NCBI GenBank assembly: GCA_013817135.1
Contig: JACDDF010000166.1
Coordinates: forward strand, 1-5,942
Direction: 5' to 3'
From: Nitrospirales bacterium
GTDB lineage: Bacteria; Nitrospirota; Nitrospiria; Nitrospirales; UBA8639
Length of the DNA stretch: 5,942 bases
The notes beneath the pieces are model-generated. The model ran no database searches, was not told the DNA's origin, and worked only from the letters and a program-made list of their open reading frames with translations. The position numbers and the translations under genes are program-made. Numbering within the stretch: the first letter of the stretch is position 1; every line of letters begins with the position of its first letter. Positions 5,180-5,942 of the stretch are shown piece by piece.

Positions 5180-5629
5180 TTATCCTTTTCCCACATCGAT
5201 AAATATTTTTGCCTCGGTTATGGTGTTCCCTGAATAGCGGTTCGTCATGACTTTCAGACAGTCGTCCTCTAAAAACACATTAATGCCAAATGGCCGAAGA
5301 TTACATTTCGTAATTTCGGCGCTTTCCCGGGTAATTTCTTTGACTTCCAGAACAATCTCGTCGGCCAAGGCGACTCCGATCACCTTTCCCTGAGCAATGA
5401 CGGTAATCACGTCAAGCAAAGATGCATTTTTTCTCACGATTGGGCGCCAATCCTTACCCTGTGGATCGGCTGGAATGGTCATCCAAATCTCAGGAGTTTC
5501 ACCTCTTCCAATTAAAACCGGAATAAACCCATTGACTGATACTAATGCCACACCATCGACCAGTTTATTCGTCGCAATCTCTAACTGCTTGTAAGGTGTA
5601 AATTCTGTTGGAAGCGAGTCTAACTTCAT
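5180..5629 (-). CDS. conserved-looking hypothetical protein, 149 residues
   Basis: I do not recognise the function. The product has no signal peptide and no membrane segment, so it should be cytoplasmic. It starts with a helix-prone region (FTPYKQLEIATNKLVDGVALV). Alternating hydrophobic strands follow: FIPVLIGRG, PEIWMTIPADPQGKDWRPIV, LDVITVIAQGKVIGVALAD, EIVLEVKEI. The last part, NLRPFGINVFLEDDCLKVMTN then ITEAKIFIDVG, looks like a beta-rich C-terminus. The start at ATG 5629 is well supported by GGGAGG (5635-5640) with five-base spacing. A candidate promoter lies at 5689-5717. It is intact although bracketed by two copies of a BCCT 3' end. A transcript read through from the BCCT gene, which ends 123 bases upstream in the same direction, is also possible. 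Confidence 0.85.
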   Translation of the reverse strand: MKLDSLPTEFTPYKQLEIATNKLVDGVALVSVNGFIPVLIGRGETPEIWMTIPADPQGKDWRPIVRKNASLLDVITVIAQGKVIGVALADEIVLEVKEITRESAEITKCNLRPFGINVFLEDDCLKVMTNRYSGNTITEAKIFIDVGKG

Positions 5630-5634
5630 TGATT

Positions 5635-5640
5635 CCTCCC
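5635..5640 (-). promoter_or_regulatory. ribosome binding site of the 149-residue gene
   Basis: The minus strand reads GGGAGG within a longer purine run, five bases before ATG 5629. Confidence 0.75.
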
Positions 5641-5688
5641 TAACATTTCCGTGACAGGTATATTTTTGTGGGGTTAAAAGGTTTAGCA

Positions 5689-5717
5689 GTAATAGCGATT
5701 TTTTGGGACCAAATCAA
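5689..5717 (-). promoter_or_regulatory. candidate sigma70-type promoter for the 149-residue gene
   Basis: On the minus strand TTGATT (5712-5717) and TATTAC (5689-5694) are separated by exactly 17 bases, with four of six consensus matches each. It lies between the BCCT stop (5752) and the start at 5629, leaving a leader of roughly 50 bases. Confidence 0.45.
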
Positions 5718-5751
5718 CTTTTGAGCGGTTGTGCCCGTTGTCGCGCCAAGC

Positions 5752-5942
5752 CTACCTGGTTTCCTCCTGGAAGGATTTGAGGAGAGAGACGATGAGGATG
5801 ATGATGACAAAGACAAACGGAAAGGCGGCCAGGATAGCGCCGGTTTGGAGGCCTTTGAGTCCGCCAGACCAAAGGAGGATCGCGGCCGACAGAGATTGAA
5901 TGATGCCCCAGGTGAATTTGATCCGATTGGGCGGGTTAAGGC
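5752..5942 (-). CDS. BCCT-family transporter, C-terminal 62 residues (5' part beyond the right edge)
   Basis: The open minus-strand frame enters at the right edge and ends at TAG 5752-5754. It encodes NPPNRIKFTWGIIQSLSA, then AILLWSGGLKGLQTGAILAA, then FPFVFVIIILIVSLLKSFQ and a short charged tail, EETR. The pattern W-G-(I/L)-(I/L)-Q, a Gly-Gly turn, LQT.AI.AA.PF.F, a final hydrophobic helix and LLK is the typical last two membrane segments of betaine/carnitine/choline transporters (BCCT, e.g. BetP/OpuD/BetT types). These inner-membrane proteins import compatible solutes, many of them coupled to Na+ or H+ gradients. Substrate cannot be told from this fragment. The gene has no stop within the window and may be intact; a diverged, stop-containing copy of its end lies 866 bases to the left. 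Confidence 0.8.
   Translation of the reverse strand, partial: LNPPNRIKFTWGIIQSLSAAILLWSGGLKGLQTGAILAAFPFVFVIIILIVSLLKSFQEETR
5782..5906 (-). repeat. diverged direct repeat, copy B (BCCT tail)
   Basis: This is the partner of 4916-5040 in the same orientation. It has an open frame and contains the C-terminal coding region of the BCCT gene entering from the right. Confidence 0.8.

Noticed and set aside
1..5942. A new multi-gene defence or metabolic system
   Set aside because: The intact genes are few, on mixed strands, and separated by remnants. Nothing in their arrangement shows a shared operon or linked domains.

Overview
The window reads as a patchy accessory region of a Gram-negative-type bacterial chromosome: intact small genes lie between decayed genes and mobile-element remains. 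One gene encodes a Sec signal peptide, good Shine-Dalgarno sites precede several genes, and an IS4-family element, an Na+/H+ antiporter and the end of a BCCT transporter are present. The taxon cannot be fixed from the sequence. An environmental bacterium with sodium or osmolyte physiology is a fair guess; anything finer would be speculation.

Layout. Positions 1-235 hold the tail of an unidentified gene and/or a small ORF of unclear status. Positions 275-400 form a 126-bp element bounded by a perfect 14-bp inverted repeat, MITE-like with TG...CA ends. An intact secreted protein with a duplicated Cys-Trp-Tyr-Cys motif runs leftward at 408-743, with a good ribosome site and a candidate promoter that contains a palindrome. 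Positions 875-1251 hold a leftward gene, reconstructable to 124 residues, broken by four one-base indels in mononucleotide runs and carrying a 24-bp duplication. An IS4-family insertion sequence (about 1252-2624) abuts its start codon. The IS transposase keeps its DDE and YREK residues but has two in-frame TAG codons.

To the right of the IS, a candidate promoter and a 38-codon small ORF precede the only long intact gene, a 420-residue CPA1/NhaP-type cation:proton antiporter (3043-4305, rightward). Positions 4306-4598 show no gene. From 4599 to about 5046 two gene remnants are joined head to tail on the minus strand: the C-terminal half of a COG1569-type PIN-domain toxin, and a decayed copy of a BCCT transporter 3' end. 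An intact 149-residue protein of unknown function follows (5180-5629, leftward). The window then ends inside a second BCCT 3' end that has an open frame (5752 to the right edge, leftward).

The two BCCT tails are ungapped direct repeats about 78% identical over 125 bp, 866 bp apart, bracketing the 149-residue gene. This suggests an old tandem transporter pair, one copy of which was deleted down to its tail. The antiporter and the BCCT gene could both serve salt or osmotic homeostasis, but they are on opposite strands and nothing shows co-regulation. I found no CRISPR array, tRNA or rRNA and no convincing new multi-gene system. The most informative signals are the reconstructable broken genes and the repeats.
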